NCBI RefSeq assembly: GCF_003945765.1
Contig: NZ_CP027712.1
Span: 5,890,001 to 5,954,000, forward strand
From: Pseudomonas chlororaphis subsp. chlororaphis
Lineage (GTDB): Bacteria; Pseudomonadota; Gammaproteobacteria; Pseudomonadales; Pseudomonadaceae
Direction: 5' to 3'
DNA length: 64,000 nt
Numbering within the stretch: position 1 is the first letter of the stretch; every line of letters begins with the position of its first letter. This document shows, in pieces, positions 51,653 to 60,241 of the stretch. The translations under genes and the position numbers were made by a program. The notes beneath the pieces are model-generated. The model worked only from the letters and a program-made list of their open reading frames with translations. It was not told where the DNA came from and made no database searches.

Positions 51653-52852
51653 TTAGGCGCGCTCATGGCGACCGGCTGGCCGCAGCCGTCCGTGCATCAC
51701 GCCGTGCGCCAGCAACCCCGCCAGCAAGCCCCAGAATGCGCCGCCCAACCCGAACAAGGTGATATTGGCGGCGGTCGCCAGGAAGGTGATCAAGGCGGTT
51801 TCCCGGCCACTCGGCTCGACCAGCGCGGTGGCGAGGCTGCCGCCGATCGCGCCCAGCAGGGCCAGGCCCGCCAGGGTGGTGATAAAGGTCGCCGGCAGGA
51901 CCACGAACAGCGCCGCCAGGGTGCTGCCGAAGATCCCCACCAGCAGGTAGAACACCCCACACGCGAGCCCGGCCAGATAACGCTTGGCCGGTTCTTCATG
52001 CGCCTCCTTGCCCGTGCAGATGGCGGCGGTAATGGCGGCGACGTTGAACGCATGGGAACCGAACGGCGCCATCAGCAAGGAGCCCAGGCCGGTGGCGGTG
52101 AGAATCGGATTGGCACTGGTCTTGAACCCATCGTTGCGCAGCACCAGCATGCCGGGCATGTACTGGCCGGTCAGGGTGATCAGAAACAACGGCAGGGCCA
52201 CGCTCAGCAGCGCATTCAGCGAGAACACCGGCACGGTCGGCACCGGCAGGGCCGGCTTGAGTTCGAGGCTGGCGAAACTGACCTGCCCCAACCCGAGCAA
52301 CAGCACGATGCCAATCAGCAACACCCCGACAATCGCATAACGCGCAGTAAAGCGCCGTAGCAGCACATAGCTGAGCAGCAGCGCGCCCACCAGCAAAGGA
52401 TCGACCCCCGCGCCGTCGAAAGCGCCAATCCCGAAGCGCAACAGAATGCCCGCCAGCAGGCCCGCCGCGATCCCCGGCGGGATCAGCTTCACCAGCCGCT
52501 CGAAATAACCCGACATGCCCAGCACCACGAAGCCGGCAGCCGACAGCATGAAGGCGCCGATCATTTCCGGGTAAGGCGTGCTCGGCAGTACCGCGATCAG
52601 GAAGGCCGCGCCCGGTGTCGACCAGGCGGTAATGATCGGCTCGCGGTAGCGATAACTCAGCCAGGCGCCGGTCAGGCCGACGCCGATCGAGATCGACCAG
52701 ATCCACGAGGCGGTCTGCTCCGGGCTCAGCCCGGCCGCCTTGGCCCCCTGGAAAACCAGAATGAAGGTTCCCCCGTAATTGACGATGACCGAGATCAGCG
52801 CGGCAACGCTTGGATGCAGCAGGTCAGCGATTCTGATGCTGGCGGTTTTCAT
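51653..52852 (-). CDS. benE: BenE family benzoate/H+ symporter-like transporter
   Basis: A 399-aa inner-membrane protein with 11-12 hydrophobic segments, matching the BenE family: LLHPSVAALISVIVNYGGTF, STPGAAFLIAVLPS, PPGIAAGLLAGILLRFG, MPGMLVLRNDG, APFGSHAFNVAAITAAICTG. It would import benzoate or a related aromatic or cyclic acid; the context makes quinate-pathway substrates possible. ATG 52852 starts the family sequence. It is divergent from a MocR regulator 134 bases away, which is the likely controller. No ben catabolic genes are seen in the window. Confidence 0.9.
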   Translation of the reverse strand: MKTASIRIADLLHPSVAALISVIVNYGGTFILVFQGAKAAGLSPEQTASWIWSISIGVGLTGAWLSYRYREPIITAWSTPGAAFLIAVLPSTPYPEMIGAFMLSAAGFVVLGMSGYFERLVKLIPPGIAAGLLAGILLRFGIGAFDGAGVDPLLVGALLLSYVLLRRFTARYAIVGVLLIGIVLLLGLGQVSFASLELKPALPVPTVPVFSLNALLSVALPLFLITLTGQYMPGMLVLRNDGFKTSANPILTATGLGSLLMAPFGSHAFNVAAITAAICTGKEAHEEPAKRYLAGLACGVFYLLVGIFGSTLAALFVVLPATFITTLAGLALLGAIGGSLATALVEPSGRETALITFLATAANITLFGLGGAFWGLLAGLLAHGVMHGRLRPAGRHERA

Positions 52853-52986
52853 CGGGGAAACCCTCTGGCGGTGTTGGCAAGGCGAGGGAGTATCCGCAGG
52901 TAATGGCCTATATAAAATATCCACTTTCGATCAATATCCCAGACCACTTTTCCAGCTGCCGCCGACCGGCAATCCACAGGCCCCCG

Positions 52987-54474
52987 ATGAAAACCCGCAA
53001 AACCGCCTATCCCATCTGGAACCGTCTGCAACTGGCCAAGGACGGCCACTTGTCCTTGCGCGAGCAATTGCTGCTGTTCCTGCGCAAGGGCATCGCCGAT
53101 GGCAACGTCAAGGCCGGGATCCGCCTGCCGGCTTCACGCGTGCTGGCGACACAGTTGGGGCTATCGCGCATGACCGTGACCGAGGCCTATGGGCAGTTGA
53201 TCGCCGAGGGGTTCCTGGAAGCCCGGACAGGTTCGGGCACCTATGTCATGGCACGGATCGCCGAGCAAACGGCCTCGCCACCCGCCCGGACAGAGGCCCC
53301 CGTCGGCTCCACCCGGGCCCGGGCGCTGACGGGGACCGACTCGATGTCCGTGGCCCGGGCCGCCTGGCCGCTGACCCCGGGCCTGCCGGCGCTGGACGCC
53401 TTTCCCTATGCGCTGTGGGGGCGCCTGGAAGGCCGCTTCTGGCGACGCCGGCCACTTCCCGACCTGTCCTACGGCGACCCGCAGGGTTTTCTGCCATTGC
53501 GCGAAGCCCTGGCGGCGTACCTCGGCGCGGCACGCGGAGTGGTGTGCCAGGCCAGTCACATCGTGATTACTCCCGGTGCCCAGGCGGCGGTGTCGATTGC
53601 CACCCTGGCGCTCACCGACCTGGGAGAGCGGGTCTGGGTCGAAAACCCCGGCTACGATGCGGCCTACCGCAGCGTGCTGCTGGCCGGTGTGCAGGCCGTG
53701 GGCGTTCCGGTGGATGCAGAAGGCCTGGATGTACAGGCCGGCCGCCGGCTCGCGCCCGATGCGCGGCTCGCCCTGGTATCGCCTTCGCACCAGTATCCCC
53801 TGGGGGTCGGCATGAGCCTGGCGCGACGCCTGGCCTTGCTGCAATGGGCCCACGATGCCGATGCCTTCATCCTCGAAGACGATTACGACAGCGAGTTCCG
53901 CTACGGCGGCGCGCCAACCCCGGCGCTCAAGGCCCTGGACGGCAATCAGGGGCGGGTCATTTATGTCGGGACCTTGAGCAAACTGCTGGCGCCGGGCCTG
54001 CGCCTGGGGTTCCTGGTCGCCCCCGAGGCGGTGGTGGAGGTGTTGCGCAACGTGCGCAATGGCAGCGGCCACCGCGTGCCTTTGTCGCTCCAGGCGACGG
54101 CGGCGGAGTTCATCGCCAATGGCCACCTCGGCAGCCATATCCGTCGTAGCCAGGCGGTTTATGCGCAACGTCGCGCCGCCTTGCTGGCGGCCATTCACAA
54201 CGCCGGCAGCGAGCGCATGACGGTAGCCAGCAGCGCCAGCGGATTGCACCTGCTCGCCGAACTGCCCGATGGGCTCGACGACCAGGCGATCGCGGCCGCC
54301 GCCCATGCCCGGAAAATCGGCATCGCGCCGCTGTCAGATTTTTTCGTGGGTGCCCAGGGCGGATCACGCCCCGGCTTGCTGATGGGCTTTGGCAATACCC
54401 GGGCAGAGTCGATGCAGGATGCGGTTGCAACCCTGTGCCGTCTGATCGACCAGCAACGGGGTTCAACCCTCTAG
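52987..54474 (+). CDS. MocR/PdxR-type regulator (GntR + aminotransferase)
   Basis: A 495-aa fusion regulator. The N-terminal GntR winged helix (about 18-88: LSLREQLLLFLRKGIADGNV, RLPASRVLATQLGLSRMTVT) is linked to a class-I aminotransferase-like domain (from about 125) with the PLP lysine in VIYVGTLSKLLAPGLRLGFL and the DDYDSEFRYGG motif. MocR proteins respond to PLP-linked or amine ligands and often control the divergent gene, here the BenE-type transporter. ATG 52987 is chosen because the upstream 28 codons lack similarity. It ends four bases before the convergent TetR gene. Confidence 0.92.
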   Translation: MKTRKTAYPIWNRLQLAKDGHLSLREQLLLFLRKGIADGNVKAGIRLPASRVLATQLGLSRMTVTEAYGQLIAEGFLEARTGSGTYVMARIAEQTASPPARTEAPVGSTRARALTGTDSMSVARAAWPLTPGLPALDAFPYALWGRLEGRFWRRRPLPDLSYGDPQGFLPLREALAAYLGAARGVVCQASHIVITPGAQAAVSIATLALTDLGERVWVENPGYDAAYRSVLLAGVQAVGVPVDAEGLDVQAGRRLAPDARLALVSPSHQYPLGVGMSLARRLALLQWAHDADAFILEDDYDSEFRYGGAPTPALKALDGNQGRVIYVGTLSKLLAPGLRLGFLVAPEAVVEVLRNVRNGSGHRVPLSLQATAAEFIANGHLGSHIRRSQAVYAQRRAALLAAIHNAGSERMTVASSASGLHLLAELPDGLDDQAIAAAAHARKIGIAPLSDFFVGAQGGSRPGLLMGFGNTRAESMQDAVATLCRLIDQQRGSTL

Positions 54475-54478
54475 GCGA

Positions 54479-55174
54479 TCAGGCCTGCAAGTAGCGCAGC
54501 ACCGACTCGCAGATCATCTCGCGGTGGCGCTGCTTGATCGCTTCGTCGGGCAGGTCGATCTGGAAGATCTCGCCGAAAGTGTGGCGGTTGGACACGCGGT
54601 AGAAGCAGAACGAACTGATCAACAAATGCACATCCAGCGGGTCCAGGCCGGCGCGGAACACGCCCTCGTCGGCCCCACGCCGGAGGATCTCGCCCAGGGC
54701 ATGCAGGATGGTGTTGTTCATCGCCTTGATCGCTTCGGAGCGCTTCACGTATTCGGCGTTATGGATGTTCTCGATGCTGACGATGCGCACGAAATCGACG
54801 TTGCGGTCGTGGTGATCGAAGGTGAACTCCACCAGCCGGCGAATCGCCTCGCGCGGCGCCAGCTCCGCCAGGTGCAGGCGGCTTTCGGTGTTGCGGATAT
54901 CGCCGTAGAGCTTCTCCAGCACCTCGACGTACAGCTGCTCCTTGCTGCCGAAGTAGTAATAGATCATGCGCTTGGAGGTGTGGATGCGCTCGGCGATGGC
55001 ATCCACCCGAGCACCGGACAGGCCCTGCTGCACGAACTCGACAATAGCCTCTTGAAGAATGTTCTCGCGGGTCTTTTCCGGGTTGTTCTTGCGACTCTTG
55101 CGTGGCTCGATCACGGGCTGCTCGGGCGCTACGGAGAGTTCTGTGGTCATTGTCATTCTGGGGCTCACGGCCAT
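54479..55174 (-). CDS. TetR family regulator of the quinate cluster
   Basis: A 231-aa regulator. The HTH is at about 33-80: TRENILQEAIVEFVQQGLSG, AIAERIHTSKRMIYYYFGSK; the rest is the helical ligand domain (VEFTFDHHDRNVDFVRIVSI). It sits between MocR and quiC. Two similar palindromic sites in front of aroQ and quiC are candidate operators. Inducer may be dehydroshikimate, protocatechuate or quinate (inference). The start may be one of three Mets (55174, 55156 or 55150); none has a strong ribosome site. Confidence 0.88.
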   Translation of the reverse strand: MAVSPRMTMTTELSVAPEQPVIEPRKSRKNNPEKTRENILQEAIVEFVQQGLSGARVDAIAERIHTSKRMIYYYFGSKEQLYVEVLEKLYGDIRNTESRLHLAELAPREAIRRLVEFTFDHHDRNVDFVRIVSIENIHNAEYVKRSEAIKAMNNTILHALGEILRRGADEGVFRAGLDPLDVHLLISSFCFYRVSNRHTFGEIFQIDLPDEAIKQRHREMICESVLRYLQA

Positions 55175-55260
55175 CGCTGCACACGCGGGCGATTATGGGC
55201 CGCCTCGCGCAGCGAAGGAAAGCAGGACGGCGGCCCTTTGCCGCCGCCGTTACGAAACTC

Positions 55261-57168
55261 CTACAACTTCGCGTGCCGCACCCCGCCACTGCGCGACTTG
55301 GCCATGGCCGCCAGGCGTACCGCGACGTTCGCCGCGCCATAACCGACGTAGCCATTCTTGCGCTGGATGATCTCGAAGAAGAAGCGCCCCTCGAACGGCT
55401 CGGTGTAGACATGGAACAGCTCGCCACCCTGGGCGTCACGGTCGTAGAGCACGTTGTAGTAGGCCAGCTCACTGAGGAACTCGTCGTCGAAATCGAAGCG
55501 CGCGGCCAGGTCGTCGTAGTAGTTGAGCGGGATGTCCAGCAGCGGCACGCCCGCCTCCTTGGCCCGGCTGACTTCGGCAAAGATATCGTCGCAATCGAAG
55601 GCGATGTGATGCACGCCCGAGCCGCCGTAACTGGACAGCGCATGGGAGATCGCGGTCTTGCGGTTCTCGGAAATGTTCAGCGGCAAACGAATGGTGCTGC
55701 AACGGCTGCGCAACGCCCGGCTCTTCACCAGGCCGTAGGGGTCGGGCAGCACCACTTCGTCGTCGGCGGTGAAATCCAGCAGGCTCTTGTAGAACAGCAC
55801 CCAGCTGTCGAGGTTGTCGGCCGGCAACGCCATGGCCATGTGGTCGATGCGCTTGAGGCCGCCCTTGGCCACCACGCCCGGGAGCATATTGAAATCGGTG
55901 TCGTACAGGTTCCCGCCCTGCTCCTGGTCCACCAGGTAGATCAGGCTGCCATCCAGCTCGCGTACGGCGGCCAGTTCCAGTTCGTTGGGGCCCACCAGCC
56001 CGCGGTACGGCTGGCCCTTGTAGACCACCGCGCGCTCCAGCGCCTTGGCGCTGTCCTTGACCCGGATCGCCGTGGCGCACACCGAGGGGCCGTGGGCCTC
56101 GAAGAAGCTGTGGGCAAAGGAATAAGGCTCGGAATTGAGGATCAGGTTGATATCGCCCTGGCGCATCAGGCTGACATTCTTCGAGCGGTGCTGGCCGGCC
56201 CTGGCGAACCCCAGGCGTTCCAGCCAGCCGCCAAGCTTGGCGCCCAGCGCTTCGTCCACGGCGAACTCGAGAAACTCGGTGCCGCCATATTCACTGGCCG
56301 GCGGCGGCGCGAACAGCGTATCGATATTGGCCACCGGCGTGGCTTCCTGCGCCAGGCGCTGGCGGGTTTTCTCCTCGAGGTACAGCAGCGAGCGCAGGCC
56401 GTCCGCGGCGTTGGCCCGCGGTGGCGCGGCGCGGAAACCGTCGTTGAAGATCTCCAGGGACAAAGGCCCGGTGTAGCCGCTCTTGATGATCGGCGCGAGG
56501 AACCCCGGCAAGTCGAAATCGCCCTGCCCCGGGAAGCAGCGAAAATGCCGGCTCCACTCCAGCACGTCCATGGCCAGGATCGGCGCGTCGGCCATCTGCA
56601 CGAAGAAGATCTTGTCCCCGGGAATCTCGGCGATCGCCGCCGGGTCGCCCTTGAGCGACAAGGTGTGGAAGCTGTCGAGCAGCACGCCCAGGCTCGGATG
56701 GTCGGCCTCACGGACGATGTCCCAGACCTGTTGATAAGTATTGACGTGCCGGCCCCAGGCCAGGGCTTCGTAGCCGATCCGCAGGCCACGGCTGCCCGCG
56801 CGCTCGGCCAGCAGGCGCAGGTCGTCCACCAGGATCTGCCGGTCGCCGACGCTGTCGGCCGCGGCATTGCTGCACACCAGCACCAGGTCGGTGCCCAGTT
56901 CCTGCATCAGGTCGAACTTGCGCTCGGCGCGTTCCAGGTTGCGTTGCAGGCGGTCGCGACGGCAGCCTTCGAAATCGCGAAAAGGCTGGAACAGAGTGAT
57001 GGCGATGCCCAGGTCCGCGCACATCTGGCGGATTTCCCGAGGGCTGCCGTCGTAGTAGAGCAGGTCGTTCTCGAAAATCTCCACGCCGTCGAAACCAGCG
57101 GCGGCAATGGCTTCGAGTTTTTCCGGCAGGGTACCGCTCAAGGAGACGGTGGCAATGGAACGCTGCAT
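55261..57168 (-). CDS. quiC: 3-dehydroshikimate dehydratase QuiC, HPPD fusion
   Basis: Dehydrates 3-dehydroshikimate to protocatechuate, linking quinate/shikimate use to the beta-ketoadipate pathway. The 635-aa protein is a fusion: an N-terminal TIM-barrel sugar-isomerase-like domain (about 1-285: MQRSIATVSLSGTLPEKLEA, FDGVEIFENDLLYYDG, FFVQMADAPILAMD) carrying the dehydratase, and a C-terminal 4-hydroxyphenylpyruvate-dioxygenase-like domain (about 300-600) with metal-ligand residues His443, His519 and Glu599 (approximate) in RIDHMAMAL, VHHIAFD and FFFEIIQR. This layout is the Pseudomonas QuiC1 type. ATG 57168; it faces away from the MFS gene. Confidence 0.94.
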   Translation of the reverse strand: MQRSIATVSLSGTLPEKLEAIAAAGFDGVEIFENDLLYYDGSPREIRQMCADLGIAITLFQPFRDFEGCRRDRLQRNLERAERKFDLMQELGTDLVLVCSNAAADSVGDRQILVDDLRLLAERAGSRGLRIGYEALAWGRHVNTYQQVWDIVREADHPSLGVLLDSFHTLSLKGDPAAIAEIPGDKIFFVQMADAPILAMDVLEWSRHFRCFPGQGDFDLPGFLAPIIKSGYTGPLSLEIFNDGFRAAPPRANAADGLRSLLYLEEKTRQRLAQEATPVANIDTLFAPPPASEYGGTEFLEFAVDEALGAKLGGWLERLGFARAGQHRSKNVSLMRQGDINLILNSEPYSFAHSFFEAHGPSVCATAIRVKDSAKALERAVVYKGQPYRGLVGPNELELAAVRELDGSLIYLVDQEQGGNLYDTDFNMLPGVVAKGGLKRIDHMAMALPADNLDSWVLFYKSLLDFTADDEVVLPDPYGLVKSRALRSRCSTIRLPLNISENRKTAISHALSSYGGSGVHHIAFDCDDIFAEVSRAKEAGVPLLDIPLNYYDDLAARFDFDDEFLSELAYYNVLYDRDAQGGELFHVYTEPFEGRFFFEIIQRKNGYVGYGAANVAVRLAAMAKSRSGGVRHAKL

Positions 57169-57207
57169 GTTTCAACTCCCGGTAATGACCACAGATCGGG
57201 CGCCGTG

Positions 57208-57295
57208 CCTGTGGCCGCTGCCGCAGGTCCTCCAGCGCACTGAAGATCCCGCGCCCGCTTCGCGGGCGATCGCAGCCTGCGGCAGCGGCTACAGG
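57208..57295. repeat. Degenerate REPIN, family A
   Basis: The right arm ATCGCAGCCTGCGGCAGCGG (57269-57295) is intact; the left arm (from 57208) carries GTGGCCGCTGCCGCAGG and then diverges. It lies 40 bases before the quiC start. Confidence 0.75.
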
Positions 57296-57357
57296 TACGT
57301 TTGTTATTGGATGGGGCGGATTATTGAGCCGGGCAGTACAGACAGCAATTCAAAGTG

Positions 57358-57375
57358 TACGAACCAGTTAGTTTT
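57358..57375. promoter_or_regulatory. Candidate TetR operator before quiC
   Basis: GTACGAACCAGTTAGTTT matches the site before aroQ at 15 of 18 positions. It is 190 bases upstream of quiC in the 637-base gap to the MFS gene. The rest of the gap (57376-57805) holds only a small GC hairpin. Confidence 0.55.
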
Positions 57376-57452
57376 TCGTGCGATTATCGAACAAAATGGC
57401 CGTTGGCGAATTGACGATTTTTCGTCCGCTGCGCACCATCGACAGCACATTG

Positions 57453-57474
57453 AGCCGGCACCTAAGCGCCGGCT
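57453..57474. repeat. GC hairpin in quiC-MFS gap
   Basis: AGCCGGC (57453-57459) pairs with GCCGGCT (57468-57474) across eight bases. The function is unknown; the surrounding 57376-57805 shows no gene. Confidence 0.4.
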
Positions 57475-57805
57475 TCAATCGCCCAAGACCCAGAACACAC
57501 CATAAAAATTTCAAAAATCGGGTACACCCTCATGCTTGCACTCAACGCCACACCTCTCTGCCTGGCCCTCTGGCTCTCACCTGGCCAGACCTCCAACAGC
57601 CGCCTTCAGACGGACGCACTACGGCCCCTGGGCTGACCATGCCCGCACGCTGACCAACCCGCTTTCCACCGCCGCGCCCGATGCGCGTCGACCAAAGCAC
57701 TCAGCCGATCGATCATCGAGTTCACCCGCGGTCCGTCCGCACAGTCGACAATCGATCACGCGCCCTTGAGTCCCGACGAGTTGTCCCTCGTCAGTCATTG
57801 AACGG

Positions 57806-59152
57806 ATGGCACACATGATTCCTTCTCAAAGCTCCCGCATGGCCCCGAGCCTCGGCACCGCCTCCGGCGGCATCGGCGACAAGATCCGCGGCGCCATGGC
57901 GGTCGGCAAGACCCGCTGGGGCATGCTCGCCCTGGTGTTCTTCGCCACCACCCTGAACTACATCGACCGCGCCGCCCTGGGTGTGATGCAGCCGATCCTG
58001 GCCAAGGAAATGAGCTGGACGGCGATGGACTACGCCAACATCAACTTCTGGTTCCAGGTCGGCTACGCCGTCGGTTTCGTCCTGCAAGGACGGTTGATCG
58101 ACCGGGTCGGCGTCAAGCGCGTGTTCTTCTTCGCCGTGCTGTTGTGGAGCCTGGCCACCGGCGCTCACGGCCTGGCCACTTCGGCCGCGGGCTTCATGGT
58201 CTGCCGCTTTATCCTCGGGCTGACCGAGGCCGCCAACTACCCGGCCTGCGTGAAGACCACGCGCCTGTGGTTCCCGGCCGGCGAACGCGCCGTGGCCACC
58301 GGCATCTTCAACGCCGGGACCAACGTCGGCGCCATGTTCACGCCGATGCTGCTGCCGTTGATCCTGCACGCCTGGGGCTGGCAGGCGGCATTCCTGTGCA
58401 TGGCTGCGCTGGGCGGCATCTGGCTGCTGTTCTGGGGCCTGAAGTACTTCAACCCGGAAGATCACCCGAGCGTCAAACAGTCCGAGCTCGAGTACATCCA
58501 GAAAGAAGTCGAACCGGAGCAGGCCCGCGTGCCTTTCTCGCGCATCCTGCGCATGCGCGGCACCTGGGCCTTCGCCCTGGCCTACTCGATCACCGCGCCG
58601 GTGTTCTGGTTCTACCTGTACTGGCTGCCGCCGTTCCTCAACCAGCAGTACAACCTGGGCATCAACGTGACCCAGATGGGCATCCCGCTGATCATCATCT
58701 ACCTGACCGCCGACTTCGGCAGCGTCGGCGGCGGCATCCTCTCGTCGTTCCTGATCGGCCGCGGGGTCAACCCGATCAAGGCGCGCCTGATGTCCATGCT
58801 GCTGTTCGCCTGCTGCATCGTCGGCGTGGTCATGGCCGCCGGCGCCAGCAACCTGTGGCTCGCGGTGTTCGCCATCTCCCTGGCCATCGGCGCGCACCAG
58901 GCCTGGACCGCCAACATCTGGAGCCTGGTGATGGACTACACGCCCAAGCACATGATGAGCACGGTGTTCGGTTTCGGCGGCATGTGCGCGGCCATCGGCG
59001 GCATGTTCATGACCCAGCTGGTGGGCCATATCCTGACCGTCACCAACAACAACTACACCGTGCTGTTCACCCTGATCCCGGCGATGTACTTCATTGCCCT
59101 GACCTGGATGTACTTCATGGCCCCACGCAAGATTCCAAAAATAGAAGACTGA
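57806..59152 (+). CDS. MFS transporter of the quinate cluster (ACS type)
   Basis: A 448-aa membrane protein with 12 helices, of the anion:cation symporter/phthalate-permease group. Motifs: FFATTLNYIDRAALGVMQPI (TM1), VGYAVGFVLQGRLIDRVGVK (motif A region), CRFILGLTEAANYPACVKTT, GWQAAFLCMAALGGIWLLFW. It is likely the quinate/shikimate or related acid importer by position. ATG 57806 (MAHMIPSQ) or the third codon ATG 57815 may be the start. A terminator follows. Confidence 0.88.
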   Translation: MAHMIPSQSSRMAPSLGTASGGIGDKIRGAMAVGKTRWGMLALVFFATTLNYIDRAALGVMQPILAKEMSWTAMDYANINFWFQVGYAVGFVLQGRLIDRVGVKRVFFFAVLLWSLATGAHGLATSAAGFMVCRFILGLTEAANYPACVKTTRLWFPAGERAVATGIFNAGTNVGAMFTPMLLPLILHAWGWQAAFLCMAALGGIWLLFWGLKYFNPEDHPSVKQSELEYIQKEVEPEQARVPFSRILRMRGTWAFALAYSITAPVFWFYLYWLPPFLNQQYNLGINVTQMGIPLIIIYLTADFGSVGGGILSSFLIGRGVNPIKARLMSMLLFACCIVGVVMAAGASNLWLAVFAISLAIGAHQAWTANIWSLVMDYTPKHMMSTVFGFGGMCAAIGGMFMTQLVGHILTVTNNNYTVLFTLIPAMYFIALTWMYFMAPRKIPKIED

Positions 59153-59164
59153 CGCTTTCCTCTC

Positions 59165-59193
59165 GCAGGCCCGGTTCCGGGCCTGCTTTTTTT
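59165..59193 (+). terminator. Rho-independent terminator of MFS gene
   Basis: GCAGGCCCGG / CCGGGCCTGC stem with a TT loop, followed by seven T. Confidence 0.92.
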
Positions 59194-59239
59194 CTCCTCT
59201 CTCAGTCGATATCGACTGTCCTCCCATTGCTAACGCCAC

Positions 59240-60118
59240 TCAGCGCCGCCGCTGTTGCCAGGCAGCCGCCAGGCCGCTGAGGCAGATCACCGTGATGCCC
59301 AGCTGGGTGATTGGCTGCGGTGTATGGCTGAACAACAGCCAGCCCAGCAATCCGGCGAAGACGATCTGGCAATAGCCGAACGGCGCCAACAGCGCCGGCG
59401 CCGCATGGCGGAAGGCCTGGGTCAGGAACAGGTGGGCGGTCATGCCGCAGGCCCCCAGCGCCAGCATCAACACACCATGGACAAAGCCCGGCACCTGCCA
59501 GAAGAACGGCACCAGCGCGCTCATCACCAGGGTGTTGCACAGGCCGGCGAAGAAGTTGCTGGTGGTCGGGCTGTCGTGCTCGGCGAGCTTGCGGGTCAGC
59601 AGTTGGTAAAAGCAGAAAAACAGTGCCGAGCAGAAAGGCAGCAGCACCGCCGGGGTGAACAGGTCGCCACCCGGGTGAACGATGATCAGCACCCCGATAA
59701 AACCGCAGATCACCGCCAGCCATTGGCCCTTCGTGACTCGCTCGCCCAGCAGCGGCACCGACAGCGCGGTGACCAGCACCGGCGCCAGGAAGTTGACCGC
59801 CGTGGCTTCGGCCAGCGGGATAAACAGCAGCGCCGAGGTGAACAGCAGGCTGGTGCCGAGCAGGCACAAGGCCCGCGCCAGTTGCAGCAACGGCCGCTTG
59901 GTGCGCAACACCCGCAGGCCCGATTGCGGCAGGAAAATCCCGGCCATCAGCAGGGTATGAACCAGGTAGCGGGCCCAGACCACCATCACGATCGGATAAA
60001 ACCCCGAAAGGTATTTCGACAAGGCATCGTGACTGGCGAACAGGAAGGTCGCCACGACGACCAGCAGGATGCCCTTGAAGGGCTGGTTGACGCCGGAAAG
60101 GGGTGTGCTGAGGGTCAT
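59240..60118 (-). CDS. EamA/DMT family transporter
   Basis: A 292-aa protein with ten hydrophobic helices, two EamA repeats (about 15-140 and 155-285). Motifs: VVVATFLFASHDALSKYLSG, AEATAVNFLAPVLVTALSVP, LLGERVTKGQWLAVICGFIG, ACGMTAHLFLTQAFRHAAPA. DMT proteins export or import metabolites; the substrate is not predictable. It lies downstream of the epimerase-like gene on the same strand but a strong palindrome (60160-60220) lies between them, so it may be a separate unit. Confidence 0.88.
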   Translation of the reverse strand: MTLSTPLSGVNQPFKGILLVVVATFLFASHDALSKYLSGFYPIVMVVWARYLVHTLLMAGIFLPQSGLRVLRTKRPLLQLARALCLLGTSLLFTSALLFIPLAEATAVNFLAPVLVTALSVPLLGERVTKGQWLAVICGFIGVLIIVHPGGDLFTPAVLLPFCSALFFCFYQLLTRKLAEHDSPTTSNFFAGLCNTLVMSALVPFFWQVPGFVHGVLMLALGACGMTAHLFLTQAFRHAAPALLAPFGYCQIVFAGLLGWLLFSHTPQPITQLGITVICLSGLAAAWQQRRR

Positions 60119-60159
60119 CCGCGGGGTCTCTCAAGATAGGGTTTGTTTGTAGAAACAGC

Positions 60160-60220
60160 TTCGCGGGCAAGCCTCGCTCCTACAGACGCGGCGTCCGTAG
60201 GAGCGAGGCTTGCCCGCGAT
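60160..60220. repeat. REP pair, family B, tail-to-tail
   Basis: TTCGCGGGCAAGCCTCGCTC... (60160-60184) and its inverse CGTAGGAGCGAGGCTTGCCC... (to 60220) are only about ten bases apart, giving a 25-base-pair stem. Its orientation is the reverse of the REPINs in the window. It probably terminates transcription after the epimerase-like gene. Confidence 0.8.
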
Positions 60221-60241
60221 TGGGGTCATACGGGCTACCAA

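Noticed and set aside
57536..57769. Plus-strand small frame in the quiC-MFS gap
   Set aside because: Pro/Ser/Arg-rich translation without a ribosome site or conserved motif.
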